Source of the DNA: Paenibacillus massiliensis subsp. panacisoli DSM 21345
GTDB lineage: Bacteria > Bacillota > Bacilli > Paenibacillales > Paenibacillaceae
DNA: 64,000 bases
Assembly (NCBI RefSeq): GCF_000426545.1
Contig: NZ_KE384534.1
Span: forward strand, 186,001-250,000
Direction of reading: 5' to 3'
Shown here one piece after another: positions 43,983 to 52,239 of the stretch (position 1 is its first letter; every line of letters begins with the position of its first letter). The notes beneath the pieces were generated by a model that ran no database searches, was not told the DNA's origin, and was given only the letters and a program-made list of their open reading frames with translations. Made by a program: the position numbers and the translations under genes.

Positions 43983-44223
43983 AACATCCTGCTGTGTACG
44001 TCACGGTCATTCGTTGTTTTGAACCAATGACATTGTCTAGGGAGATTTATACGATCAGCGGCTGACATGCCCTGTCAATTCTGACATGGGGACTTCAAAT
44101 GCGTGATCTGCGATCACCCACCTGCTGAAGCAGGTTCAGAAGACACTATGGTCGGACGGCATCGGCGGGTTACATAAGTAATTCATAACGCCTCTGTTTG
44201 TTTGACAAACAGGGGTGTTTTTT
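43983..44223 (+). ncRNA. ssrS: Structured small RNA, probably 6S RNA
   Basis: About 240 bases between a promoter and a strong terminator, with no ribosome site or open frame. The ends form a long closing stem: CCTGCTGTGTACGTC (43988-44002) pairs, with G-U pairs and one small internal loop, with GACGGCATCGGCGGG (44155-44169). Inside, the 5' side has an unpaired-looking GTTGTTTTGAACCAATGA, followed by TGTCT / AGACA and an irregular arm with hairpins (GTGATC-TGC-GATCAC; CCTGCT-GA-AGCAGG). Closing stem, central bubble and irregular apical arm is the 6S layout, which mimics an open promoter and binds sigma-A RNA polymerase. A covariance search would decide. Confidence 0.55.
44189..44223 (+). terminator. 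Terminator of the 6S-like RNA
   Basis: CGCCTCTGTTTG / CAAACAGGGGTG, 12-bp stem with G-U pairs, 5-base loop, six T. Confidence 0.85.
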
Positions 44224-44358
44224 GTATGCAACAATGATACACTATGAACTAGGAATATATCAGTCACCTATTCATACAACAGTCACTATACAACATTTAA
44301 GCGTTTGCAACAAAACGCAGCTAACGGGTGACGGGGTGATTGTGAAGGAGGAAGTGTG

Positions 44359-44751
44359 TTGTCGTTAAAAAGGACTCTTGTGGGGATCATTCGCAGTCAC
44401 GAAAGCACTGGTGATCGTGTTAAAGACCCTTTGCTGAAGACACGGTATTACAATCTGCCAAGGGACAAGGCCTGGGAGGAAATCTCCTCGACGTTGAAGA
44501 AAATTCCGGGATACAAGGTGCTTCATGAGGTAGCTTCGGTAGGTGAGATTACCCTTGAGAAGCGTACGCCATTCGGAAGACAAATTGATATCACCGTATC
44601 CATCGTATCGGTGTCTCCTGTCAAGAGTGCAGTGGACATCTATTCAGCCTCTCGCGGATCATTAGGCGATCTGGGGGGGAACTATCGAATTATTCTGCAT
44701 CTGTTCGGCGTTCTTGAGAAGAAGCTCGCTGCATACCGGATCGATCAGTAG
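44359..44751 (+). CDS. DUF1499-like small cytosolic protein
   Basis: 130 residues. YYNLPRDKAWEEISSTLKKIPGYKVLHEVASVGEITLEKRTPFGRQIDITVSIVSVSPVKSAVDIYSASR, then DLGGNYRIILHLFGVLEKKL, resembles the DUF1499 pattern, a fold of unknown role. The assignment is by eye and moderately sure. TTG 44359 lies seven bases after GGAGG; a GTG at 44356 is closer than usual. A strong terminator follows at 44791-44836. The 6S-like RNA lies directly upstream with its own promoter and terminator. Confidence 0.7.
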   Translation: MSLKRTLVGIIRSHESTGDRVKDPLLKTRYYNLPRDKAWEEISSTLKKIPGYKVLHEVASVGEITLEKRTPFGRQIDITVSIVSVSPVKSAVDIYSASRGSLGDLGGNYRIILHLFGVLEKKLAAYRIDQ

Positions 44752-44790
44752 TATTCGTCCGGATGTCGTGCTTGGATCAGGTTCAATAAC

Positions 44791-44836
44791 AAGGACCTCA
44801 ATGGCCCGCCACTGGTGGGTGATTGAGGTCCTTTTC
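44791..44836 (+). terminator. Terminator after the DUF1499-like gene
   Basis: AAGGACCTCAAT / ATTGAGGTCCTT (44791-44802 and 44822-44833), extended by an inner GC-rich stem, then TTTT. It may also serve the convergent tpx gene. Confidence 0.8.
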
Positions 44837-44950
44837 CTAATTTTGAGGCAGCTTAATGTTAAGATAATCTACGAACAGTAGCCTAATAATTGGGTAGACC
44901 TATTAGATGGAGGCTGTGCCTGAATGTCAGCAAGCTGCTACAGCATTCAA

Positions 44951-45469
44951 CTACAGCAAGGCTTTGACGGCTCCAATAGCCTTCTCATAATCAGGATGAT
45001 CTGTCATTTCTGTCAGATATTCTACGTAAGCGATCTTGTCATCTGCGTCGATAACAAAGATAGAACGCATATCCAGATGGAATTCCTTAATCAAGACACC
45101 ATACGCCTTACCGAAGGAATGCTCCTTGTAGTCAGACAACGTCACTACACGGTCAACTCCCGCAGAACCGCACCAGCGAGCTTGGGCAAAAGGAAGATCG
45201 ACGCTGACTGTCAGCACGATAACCTCATCACCAAGGCCTCCAGCTTCTACGTTGAATCTGCGGGTCTGTGCATCACACACACCAGTATCGAGTGAAGGGA
45301 CTACACTGATCAGCTTGATTTTGCCCTTGTAATCGGCGAGAGACACCTCTTCACCAAGGCTCTTATGTATCTTGAAATCAGGAGCAGCGTCCCCAACCTT
45401 TAACTCGGGTCCGATCAGAGTAATTGGATTGCCTTTAAAATGAGCTGCACCGCTACGTTCTTGTGTCAT
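44951..45469 (-). CDS. tpx: Thiol peroxidase (atypical 2-Cys peroxiredoxin)
   Basis: 172 residues. Peroxidatic C65 lies in SLDTGVCDAQTRRFN and resolving C100 in ARWCGS, the Tpx arrangement. It reduces H2O2 and alkyl hydroperoxides with electrons from thioredoxin. ATG with AAGGAGG(AG) upstream. A minus-strand promoter lies at 45519-45547. No PerR-type box is evident at that promoter. Confidence 0.96.
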   Translation of the reverse strand: MTQERSGAAHFKGNPITLIGPELKVGDAAPDFKIHKSLGEEVSLADYKGKIKLISVVPSLDTGVCDAQTRRFNVEAGGLGDEVIVLTVSVDLPFAQARWCGSAGVDRVVTLSDYKEHSFGKAYGVLIKEFHLDMRSIFVIDADDKIAYVEYLTEMTDHPDYEKAIGAVKALL

Positions 45470-45518
45470 GTGTAACTCCTCCTTATTAATATTGGTTTGA
45501 TTAAATTGTGTACAACCT

Positions 45519-45547
45519 ATTATATCGAATTACAGTAAGGATGTCTA
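45519..45547 (-). promoter_or_regulatory. Promoter of tpx
   Basis: On the minus strand TAGACA (45542-45547), 17 bases, TATAAT (45519-45524). Confidence 0.65.
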
Positions 45548-45588
45548 ATCACGGGTAGGGATTGCATTGACCTAACACCATGGAATGA

Positions 45589-45845
45589 TTGGTGATTCCT
45601 GCCCAAATCTATTATAATCCTATTATAAGGGCGTATTATGCTTCTATACGATTTTAAGCTGACGTACTTGCTTTTTGCCCACAATATATGGAAATATAGA
45701 AATGGAATGAATGTATGAATATGTAATATGTAATATGTATCTTTAATTGATTGAAATCGGGCACGTGGGAATGGAATTGAATCGGAATTGTAAAATGTTG
45801 CGTATACATGAATGTAGATTTTAATCTATGGAAAGAAGTGGTCAC
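45589..45845 (+). promoter_or_regulatory. Promoter and leader of the rhomboid gene
   Basis: TTGGTG (45589-45594), 18 bases, TATAAT (45613-45618). The leader of about 220 bases is AT-rich and has a short tandem run of AATATGT units near 45718-45740. No gene or known RNA element is seen in it. Confidence 0.45.
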
Positions 45846-46475
45846 TTGATATTTCTACGCAATGAAAATTGGAGAAGTTATCTTCGCTACTATCCAGTCA
45901 CCTGTCTGATCTTGCTGGCCAATGTGGTCATGCATCTGATTGTATTTTGGAACGGTGGCTCCCAGGACAATAGAGTCCTGCTGAGGTTCGGTGCGTTACT
46001 TAATATGCCACCCTACAGTGAGGAGCTGTGGCGTAACGTTACCTCGATGTTTCTGCATTCGGGGTTCGATCACTTGTTCTTCAACTGCTTTGCTATCCTG
46101 ATCTTTGCACCGCCGCTTGAGCGCTGGCTGGGTCCTTCTCGATATCTCTTGCTATATTTACTGAGTGGGATTGTGGGCAATGTGTTATCCACGGCTTACT
46201 ATAATTCCATCTCACAGCCTACCCTTTCGGTGGGGGCATCAGGGGCGATTTATGGTATTTACGGGGCCTTCTTGTATATTTCCTTACTGCAGCGGCAGAT
46301 TATTGACGAGGCCTCTCGTAAGACGCTGTATGTACTGCTAGTAATGGGGGTTATCTTATCCTTCACCCGCACGGAAGTGAGCTGGATGGGGCATCTGGGT
46401 GGCTTGCTGGGCGGATTCTTTATCTATGGACTTATCATTCGGCTATTGAAGCTGCCGCGGCGAAATAAGTCATGA
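45846..46475 (+). CDS. Rhomboid family intramembrane serine protease
   Basis: 209 residues, six membrane helices. Catalytic S132 in SVGASGAIYG and H183 in MGHLGGLLGG form the dyad, and HSGFDHLFFN is the usual second-helix motif. It cleaves membrane proteins within the bilayer; substrates are unknown. TTG 45846 gives MIFLRNENWRSYLRYYPVT, a usual start for this group. The in-frame ATG at 45828 has no ribosome site, and the site before TTG is also weak (AGAAGTGG). Confidence 0.9.
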   Translation: MIFLRNENWRSYLRYYPVTCLILLANVVMHLIVFWNGGSQDNRVLLRFGALLNMPPYSEELWRNVTSMFLHSGFDHLFFNCFAILIFAPPLERWLGPSRYLLLYLLSGIVGNVLSTAYYNSISQPTLSVGASGAIYGIYGAFLYISLLQRQIIDEASRKTLYVLLVMGVILSFTRTEVSWMGHLGGLLGGFFIYGLIIRLLKLPRRNKS

Positions 46476-46535
46476 CAGGCTATCATAGTATGATTCGTAG
46501 GAATTGCGCAATTACAGATTGGAGCGAATAATCCG

Positions 46536-47456
46536 GTGGAATTAAGACAACTTCAATACTTTGTCAAGGTAGCACAAAAAGAGCACGTCACCCAGGCTGC
46601 GGAGGAGCTTCATGTCGCCCAGTCAGCGGTCAGCCGTCAGATTCATCAGCTGGAGCAGGAGCTCGGCGTGAATTTGTTCATGCAAAAAGGGCGTAATCTC
46701 CAGCTTACCCCTGTAGGACAGCTATTCTGCAAACGTGTAGAGACAATCCTGAAGGATTTGGAGAGAGCGGTACTGGAGGCACATGAATTTTTGGACCCGG
46801 AGCAGGGGGAGATTCGAATCGGCTTTCCGCATAGCTTGGGAATTCACCTGATTCCTTCGGTCGTGGCTTCCTTTCGCAATCGTTATCCGAATGTGAAATT
46901 CAGATTCAAGCAAGGGATGTATCCTTCACTTATTCGTGACGTATTGTCAGGGGAAGTGGACCTGGCCTTCGTCTCGCCTTTCCCGGGTAGTCATGACCAA
47001 CTGGCTGGTGATATATTGCTGACAGAGGAGCTGCACGCAATTCTGCCTCCGAATCATCCTCTGGCAAGCAAAGAAAGCATACAGCTGAGTGAGTTGAAGC
47101 ATGAGAAATTCATCCTGTTCGGAAACGGTTACTCACTAAGGCCCATTGTCTGGGAGGCATGCCTGGAGGCAGGCTTTACTCCGGAGATTGCTTTTGAAGG
47201 GGAGGAGACGGATACCATCCGTGGTCTGGTAGCGGCAGGAATGGGCGTGAGCCTGCTGCCAGAGATGGCATTGTTCCAGACGAATCCGTTGCAGCCTGCC
47301 AAGGTGCGGATTACGGAACCCAAGGTAACTCGCAGCATAGGGCTTATTTATCGAACGACTGATAAGCTCCCGCTTGTGGCCCAATCCTTCAGAACTTTCT
47401 TGCTTAGCTATTTCGGAATCCTACATTGTGACAAAACGAAAACCCCGACCGATTAA
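46536..47456 (+). CDS. LysR family regulator (GltC-like)
   Basis: 306 residues. The N-terminal helix-turn-helix MELRQLQYFVKVAQKEHVTQAAEELHVAQSAVSRQIHQLEQELGVNLF and the effector half (GFPHSLGIHLIPSV, GLVAAGMGVSLLPE) strongly recall B. subtilis GltC, activator of glutamate synthase. No gltAB is adjacent, so the target is open. GTG start. Its stop codon lies inside the loop of the terminator at 47441-47473, so the left arm of the hairpin encodes the last residues (TPTD). Confidence 0.88.
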   Translation: MELRQLQYFVKVAQKEHVTQAAEELHVAQSAVSRQIHQLEQELGVNLFMQKGRNLQLTPVGQLFCKRVETILKDLERAVLEAHEFLDPEQGEIRIGFPHSLGIHLIPSVVASFRNRYPNVKFRFKQGMYPSLIRDVLSGEVDLAFVSPFPGSHDQLAGDILLTEELHAILPPNHPLASKESIQLSELKHEKFILFGNGYSLRPIVWEACLEAGFTPEIAFEGEETDTIRGLVAAGMGVSLLPEMALFQTNPLQPAKVRITEPKVTRSIGLIYRTTDKLPLVAQSFRTFLLSYFGILHCDKTKTPTD

Positions 47457-47473
47457 CCGGTCGGGGCTTTTTG
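47441..47473 (+). terminator. Terminator overlapping the LysR gene end
   Basis: CCCCGACCG (47443-47451) / CGGTCGGGG (47458-47466), 6-base loop that contains the TAA stop, then five T. Confidence 0.85.
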
Positions 47474-47575
47474 TCATGATGTGTCACTAAGAATCATTGA
47501 ATATCTAGTAATACTGAATGCCTTGGATGTTCTACATGTTCTAGACACTCAGAATACTCAATTGTGCACTTGTTA

Positions 47576-48256
47576 CTATTCCCGATTGTTCAAGAAAATC
47601 ATGACGTATCGGATCAGCTCCAGCAGGGAGATCAGTGCAGCGGCAACATACGTAAGAGCGGCTGCGTTCAGGACTTTGGCAACGCCACGTTCTTCATCGT
47701 TACGGATATATCCTTCGGATACCATAATCTCACGCGCACGATTGGATGCATTGAACTCGACAGGCAACGTGATCAGTTGAAACGCTACTGTAACACTAAA
47801 GAATAGGATTCCAAGACCGATGAGATTGAAGGCCTGGAAGATAAATCCACCCATTAGCAAGAATGGTGCAAGGCCGGATGCAAAGTTCACGATCGGGAAA
47901 ATGCGGTGACGGAGCACCAGCATCGGATAGTGTACTTTATGCTGGATAGCGTGACCTACCTCGTGGCAGGCGACGGAAATGGCCGAGATGGAACGTTCGT
48001 AATATACCGGCTCGGATAGGCGAACCACTCGATTAATAGGATCGTAGTGATCCGTCAGCTTGCCGCGTACGGGCTCGATCGGAACATCATGAAGGCCGTT
48101 GCTGTCCAGCATATTACGTGCGACCTCGTAGCCGGTCAAGCCTGCCTGATTAGCGGTTGTAGCCCATTTGTTAAAGGTGCCTTTAACCCGAAACTGGGCC
48201 CATAAAGAGAATAGAAAAGCAATAATAATCAGGATAAACATCCCATCAAAATACAT
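47576..48256 (-). CDS. YugP-type zinc metalloprotease, membrane-bound
   Basis: 226 residues. Zinc motif HEVGHAIQH (98-106), with membrane helices before (about 5-20) and after it (about 121-160 and 199-221). The family (YugP, neutral zinc metallopeptidase) has no firmly known substrate. ATG with AAGGAGG ten bases upstream. The MerR-type gene lies 40 bases upstream on the same strand, so the two are probably co-transcribed. Confidence 0.88.
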   Translation of the reverse strand: MYFDGMFILIIIAFLFSLWAQFRVKGTFNKWATTANQAGLTGYEVARNMLDSNGLHDVPIEPVRGKLTDHYDPINRVVRLSEPVYYERSISAISVACHEVGHAIQHKVHYPMLVLRHRIFPIVNFASGLAPFLLMGGFIFQAFNLIGLGILFFSVTVAFQLITLPVEFNASNRAREIMVSEGYIRNDEERGVAKVLNAAALTYVAAALISLLELIRYVMIFLNNRE

Positions 48257-48296
48257 CTATACAGTCCTCCTTGATAAATGATGAGTGTAAATGCGC

Positions 48297-48737
48297 TCAC
48301 ATCATGGTACTTCGCTCCAGCAGATATTTCAGGGCCTCAATACAGGCTGCGCTCTGAGGCAGGAGTCCTGTAAGCACCTTGCGGGCCTGAACAGGCTTTA
48401 GCTCCTTCAACAAAGGCTGTAGCTCGTGTACCTCGCGTTCCAGCCGCTGCATGTGCATTTGCAGGCTCGTCAGCTTATCAGTGACCTCTTCTTCTCCACA
48501 GGCTTCGTTCCATTTATGGAGCGTCTGCTTAATCTCTTCAAGACTATATTTGTCTTGCTTCATCTGATTAATACGTTCCAGTCTGACGAGGGTTTCATCA
48601 TTGTACAGTCTGTAATTCTTCAATGAACGCTCTTCGGGAGTAATTAGACCGAGCTTAGTATAGTAGTCAATGGTCCGTTCACTTACAGAGGCAATTTTGG
48701 CTAGTTCGCCAATTCGGTATAGCTTCTTATCCCCATG
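48297..48737 (-). CDS. MerR family regulator with start out of frame (possible frameshift)
   Basis: The reading frame is intact from GDKKLYRIGELAKIASVSERTIDYYTKLGLITPEERSLKNYRLYNDETLVRLERI (MerR helix-turn-helix) to the stop, followed by a coiled coil (about 65-110). No in-frame ATG, GTG or TTG precedes the DNA-binding part. The well-placed ATG at 48736 (AGGTGAG four bases upstream) is one base out. Reading ATG-GGG and slipping back one base on the GGGG run would give MGDKKLYRIG, exactly the expected start. So this is an assembly or natural deletion of one G, or slippage expression. The shorter TTG start (48623) would lose the recognition helices. Confidence 0.65.
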   Translation of the reverse strand, partial: HGDKKLYRIGELAKIASVSERTIDYYTKLGLITPEERSLKNYRLYNDETLVRLERINQMKQDKYSLEEIKQTLHKWNEACGEEEVTDKLTSLQMHMQRLEREVHELQPLLKELKPVQARKVLTGLLPQSAACIEALKYLLERSTMM

Positions 48738-48921
48738 TGTCTCACCTCGCGGTTCTGATGAATCTAAAGGCCGAATAGCAGGCCTTCTGCTGCTATTAAT
48801 GATACATGATCCACAACCATACAGTCAAACGTCATGGTATTTGCTCATGTCAGATATAGATGATTCCAAGTGCTTGGGACCAAGGTCCTGAAGTTATTTT
48901 TAAAACTTTTGAAAAATTCTC

Positions 48922-48951
48922 TTGTCAACTTTCTTATCTTCTGCTTATAAT
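48922..48951 (+). promoter_or_regulatory. Promoter of amtB
   Basis: TTGTCA (48922-48927), 18 bases, TATAAT (48946-48951); predicted start about 48958. Confidence 0.65.
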
Positions 48952-48972
48952 GACAATAAGAGTTTCATGAGA

Positions 48973-48989
48973 TGTAAAGAAAGATAACA
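48973..48989 (+). promoter_or_regulatory. GlnR/TnrA-type operator
   Basis: TGTAAAGAAAGATAACA matches TGTNA-N7-TNACA exactly. Lying about 15-31 bases after the predicted start, it would block transcription, which suits repression by GlnR when nitrogen is plentiful. Confidence 0.75.
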
Positions 48990-49007
48990 TTTAGGGGAGT
49001 GTTTTGG

Positions 49008-50402
49008 ATGAAGAAAAATTGGTTCATCACTTTACTCGCAGCACTGATGGTTATGGCATTTCCTGTCGCTGCATTCGCAGCTGAAGAGGGTCCTTCAACT
49101 GCTGAACTGCAAGCTGGCTTGAACTCTACTTTCGTATTCATAGCCTTCATGCTTGTATTCTTCATGCAAGCGGGCTTTGCACTATTGGAAGCTGGTTCGA
49201 CTCGAATGAAGAATGCAGGACATGTCGCTGGTCGTACGGTATTGACACTGGGAGTATCGGCTATCTCATTCTGGGCACTGGGCTTCGGGCTTGGCTTCGG
49301 AAATGACAACGGCAATGGGTTCATGGGACTGACGGGCTTCTTCCTGAGCGGTACGGATGCAGCGCCATCCTTCGATTCCCTATCTGGACTTGATATTCCG
49401 ATTACAATTATGTTCTTGTTCCACTTTGCCTTTGCAGCAATCTCACTGGCGATCGCATGTGGTGGTATGGCTGAAAGAGCCAAACTCAGCGTATACATTA
49501 TCTTCGGGGTACTGTTCTCCATCATTATTTATCCAATCGTAGCGCACTGGGTATGGGGCGGCGGCTGGCTGACACAAATGGAAATGCAGGACTATGCTGG
49601 CTCCACGGTAGTTCACTTGACAGGTGCTACAGCAGCGCTGGTAGCTACCATTATGCTGAAGCCTCGCTTGGGCAAGTACAATAAAGATGGTAAACCTAAC
49701 ATTATCCCTGGTCACAATCAGGTCTACTCTATTCTTGGTGTAATTATTCTCTGGTTCGGCTGGTATGGCTTCAACCCAGGATCTGCAGTATCCGCTATGG
49801 GTGATGGATTCTTCGGTTATGTGGCATTGACGACGACCCTGGCGGCGGCGTCTGGTGCGATTGCGGCACTACTGACCTCCTGGGCAGTATTTGGCAAGGC
49901 TGATATTCCTAGCATGCTGAATGGTGTGCTGGCTGCTCTCGTAGCCATTACTGGCTCCTGTGCTTTCGTAGCTCCATGGGCGGCGGTTGTAATTGGTGCC
50001 GTGGCAGGTATTATTACGTTCTTCACAGCACAATGGGTTGAGAAAAAGCGTATTGATGATCCGATCTATGCATTCTCTGTGCACGGTGTTGCGGGGATGT
50101 GGGGAGCAGTGTCCACTGGATTGTTCGCAACTCCGACTCTGGTTGAGATTACAGGTGTAGGTAGACCTGGTCTGTTCTATGGCGGTGGCTTCACTCAGCT
50201 CGGCGTACAAGTGCTTGGTGTCGTTGGAACCTTCATCTTCGTAGTGGTTGTCACTGCAATTATCCTGGGTGCCATCAAGGCAGCTGTAGGAATCCGCGTA
50301 ACTGAAGAAGAAGAAACGATGGGTCTGGATCTGAGTGAGCATGGGACTTATGGATATCCTGAGCACATGAAAATGATTAACGATTCGGAAAAACGCATGT
50401 AA
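49008..50402 (+). CDS. amtB: Ammonium transporter
   Basis: 464 residues: signal-like N-terminus (cleavage likely after AFA, about residue 25), then eleven membrane helices. Conserved Amt features include FMQAGFALLEAGSTRMKNAGH, ACGGMAERAKL, the first pore His in VVHLTGATAALVATI and the second in FSVHGVAGMWGAVSTGLFA. It conducts ammonium when nitrogen is scarce. ATG 49008 has AGGGGAG eight bases upstream. A GlnR-type box lies in its leader. Unlike most bacterial amtB operons, the next gene is not a PII protein (glnK). Confidence 0.96.
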   Translation: MKKNWFITLLAALMVMAFPVAAFAAEEGPSTAELQAGLNSTFVFIAFMLVFFMQAGFALLEAGSTRMKNAGHVAGRTVLTLGVSAISFWALGFGLGFGNDNGNGFMGLTGFFLSGTDAAPSFDSLSGLDIPITIMFLFHFAFAAISLAIACGGMAERAKLSVYIIFGVLFSIIIYPIVAHWVWGGGWLTQMEMQDYAGSTVVHLTGATAALVATIMLKPRLGKYNKDGKPNIIPGHNQVYSILGVIILWFGWYGFNPGSAVSAMGDGFFGYVALTTTLAAASGAIAALLTSWAVFGKADIPSMLNGVLAALVAITGSCAFVAPWAAVVIGAVAGIITFFTAQWVEKKRIDDPIYAFSVHGVAGMWGAVSTGLFATPTLVEITGVGRPGLFYGGGFTQLGVQVLGVVGTFIFVVVVTAIILGAIKAAVGIRVTEEEETMGLDLSEHGTYGYPEHMKMINDSEKRM

Positions 50403-50431
50403 TCTGTAGTTAGTGGGAAGGAGGCGGACAG

Positions 50432-51505
50432 ATGAATTCACAGGTACCTTACGACATCACTTTTCAAGCTGTGCTTGAGGCGAGTTCTGCTGCAGAACTT
50501 AGGCAGGTCCGAATTACGGAGCAGAACCGACTGAATGACATCCGTCCGTCGTTCTCCATGAAAGATTGGATGCATATCGTGAACACCTTGCATGACAAGA
50601 TAGCCATAAGAGCTGTAGAACTATGTGAACAAGGGATGGTAGAGGAAGGTCTAGGCCTTCCTCCCGTCCCTTATGCCTTTATAGCCTTTGGAAGTGCTGG
50701 TCGGTGTGAATCCACTTTATGGAGCGATCAGGATAACGGGATGATTATTAGTGATGAGCCTAATCCCAATAAAGAAGAATATTTCGCGCTCTTTGGTAGC
50801 AAGATCTCCAATCTGCTGGAGGGACTGGGGTATGCCAAATGTGAGGGAAAGGTCATGTGCTCTGAGCCTCTGTGGCGCAGGACGATAACGGAGTGGAAAG
50901 GGCAGTTGTCTGAGTGGGCTGGTGATTTCAGCTGGGAACCGATCCGTTATCTCATTATTGCCTCGGATATGAGGCACATAACTGGCGATGGAAGTCTGTC
51001 TCAGGCGTGGAAGCAGCAGTTCAGCGAACTGTTCAAGCAGCAACCGCGACTGCCAGAGGCTATTCTACGCAACACTGTCAAGCATAAGGCTACACTTAAC
51101 GTCCTTGGCCAGATCGTGACGGAGCGATTCGGGGAGCATGCAGGAGACTTCGATATTAAATATGGTTGTTACATTCCGCTGGTTAATGCAGTCAGGTACA
51201 TGGCCTTGCAGGATGGTGTGGAGGAGACATCCACATTGGGACGATTGCAGAAGCTTCGACTGCTGGACCCGGCCAATCCGCTACTGGATTCCTGTGAACG
51301 CGCCTTTGTCATAGCTCTTCAGCTCAGGGCAAGCACACCTTACGAGAATAGAGAGGGGCTATTGTTCAGCAGTGGATATATTCCAGTCAAACAGCTAAAG
51401 CAGCGCACGCTGTGGTATGAACTTCGAGAGAGTCTGGGCATCGTCAAACGTCTGCACAGAGTGCTGCAACGCCAGCTTCGATTTATGGAAAGGAGAGCCA
51501 CATGA
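50432..51505 (+). CDS. GlnD-like nucleotidyltransferase (DUF294 family)
   Basis: 357 residues. The nucleotidyltransferase core is intact: GSAGR at 87-91 and SDQDN at 98-102 (catalytic D99 and D101), in FIAFGSAGRCESTLWSDQDNGMI. A helical substrate-binding half (DUF294_C-like) follows. It lacks the CBS and cyclic-nucleotide domains often fused to it, and lacks the HD and ACT domains of GlnD, so it could add but not remove nucleotides. Start 29 bases after amtB, with GGAGG upstream. It overlaps the exonuclease gene by four bases (ATGA). Target unknown. Confidence 0.85.
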   Translation: MNSQVPYDITFQAVLEASSAAELRQVRITEQNRLNDIRPSFSMKDWMHIVNTLHDKIAIRAVELCEQGMVEEGLGLPPVPYAFIAFGSAGRCESTLWSDQDNGMIISDEPNPNKEEYFALFGSKISNLLEGLGYAKCEGKVMCSEPLWRRTITEWKGQLSEWAGDFSWEPIRYLIIASDMRHITGDGSLSQAWKQQFSELFKQQPRLPEAILRNTVKHKATLNVLGQIVTERFGEHAGDFDIKYGCYIPLVNAVRYMALQDGVEETSTLGRLQKLRLLDPANPLLDSCERAFVIALQLRASTPYENREGLLFSSGYIPVKQLKQRTLWYELRESLGIVKRLHRVLQRQLRFMERRAT

Positions 51506-52239
51506 AAGAGCAGGTAAGGGGCAACGGAGGTTTTTGGAGTGCTTTTAGACGCGGTGGGATGCCCTCTGCAATTGCTTCGGTTCTTGGAGCCCCTACTGCT
51601 CAGCAAATGGCGTTCATTCGTCAACTGACGAGAGAGCAGCGCCGTTCAGAATCGCTCAGGGTTCCTCTGAAGGAATTGGAGACGGTAGTATTTGATCTGG
51701 AGACAACAGGGTTCTCCGCACAGCATGGGGATGAGATTCTATCCTTTGGTGCAGTGCGAGTCGTTGGAGATACCATTGTTGAGAAAGAGCAATTCTATAG
51801 TCTTGTTAATCCGAATACGGACATTCCTCCCCATATCTCAGAGCTTACAGGCATAACCCAGGAAATGACGACAGATGCTCCAGCATTGATTGATGCCTTA
51901 CATGATTTTATGTCCTTTGTAGGAGGCAGTGTACTGGTTGCGCATGCCAGCTCACATGATAAGGCTTTTCTAAATGCAGCGCTATGGAAGACCTCCAAGG
52001 TACAGCTGACACATAGAGTGATTGATACGATGATGCTGGCGCGTTGGCTGGAGCCACAGCCTGGCAATTATAATTTGGACGACCTGCTGTTATCGAATGG
52101 CATTCCAATTCAAGGAAGACATCACGCACTAGAGGATGCACTTATGACGGCACAGCTATGGGTGCTCTACATGCAGGAGCTCATGGAGCGTGATGTTATG
52201 AATTTGGCAGATCTATATAATCAACTTAGTCATGCTTAA
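51502..52239 (+). CDS. DEDDh 3'-5' exonuclease domain protein
   Basis: 245 residues. Exo I FDLETTG (D65, E67), Exo II in VAHASSHDKAFL, and Exo III HHALEDALMT give the DEDDh set of DnaQ-like nucleases. The N-terminal 55 residues are helical and not in the fold. Partnership of a DUF294 nucleotidyltransferase with a DnaQ-like exonuclease recurs in many bacteria, so the two probably work together, but their substrate is not known. Coupled start inside the upstream gene. The 3' end overlaps the convergent JAMM gene by 14 bases. Confidence 0.88.
   Translation: MKEQVRGNGGFWSAFRRGGMPSAIASVLGAPTAQQMAFIRQLTREQRRSESLRVPLKELETVVFDLETTGFSAQHGDEILSFGAVRVVGDTIVEKEQFYSLVNPNTDIPPHISELTGITQEMTTDAPALIDALHDFMSFVGGSVLVAHASSHDKAFLNAALWKTSKVQLTHRVIDTMMLARWLEPQPGNYNLDDLLLSNGIPIQGRHHALEDALMTAQLWVLYMQELMERDVMNLADLYNQLSHA

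Noticed and set aside
45519..45547. PerR box at the tpx promoter
   Set aside because: No 15-base palindrome near TTATAATNATTATAA; only the -10 element is AT-rich.
45718..45740. Tandem AATATGT units as a repeat array
   Set aside because: Only two to three imperfect units in AT-rich DNA; not enough for an array.
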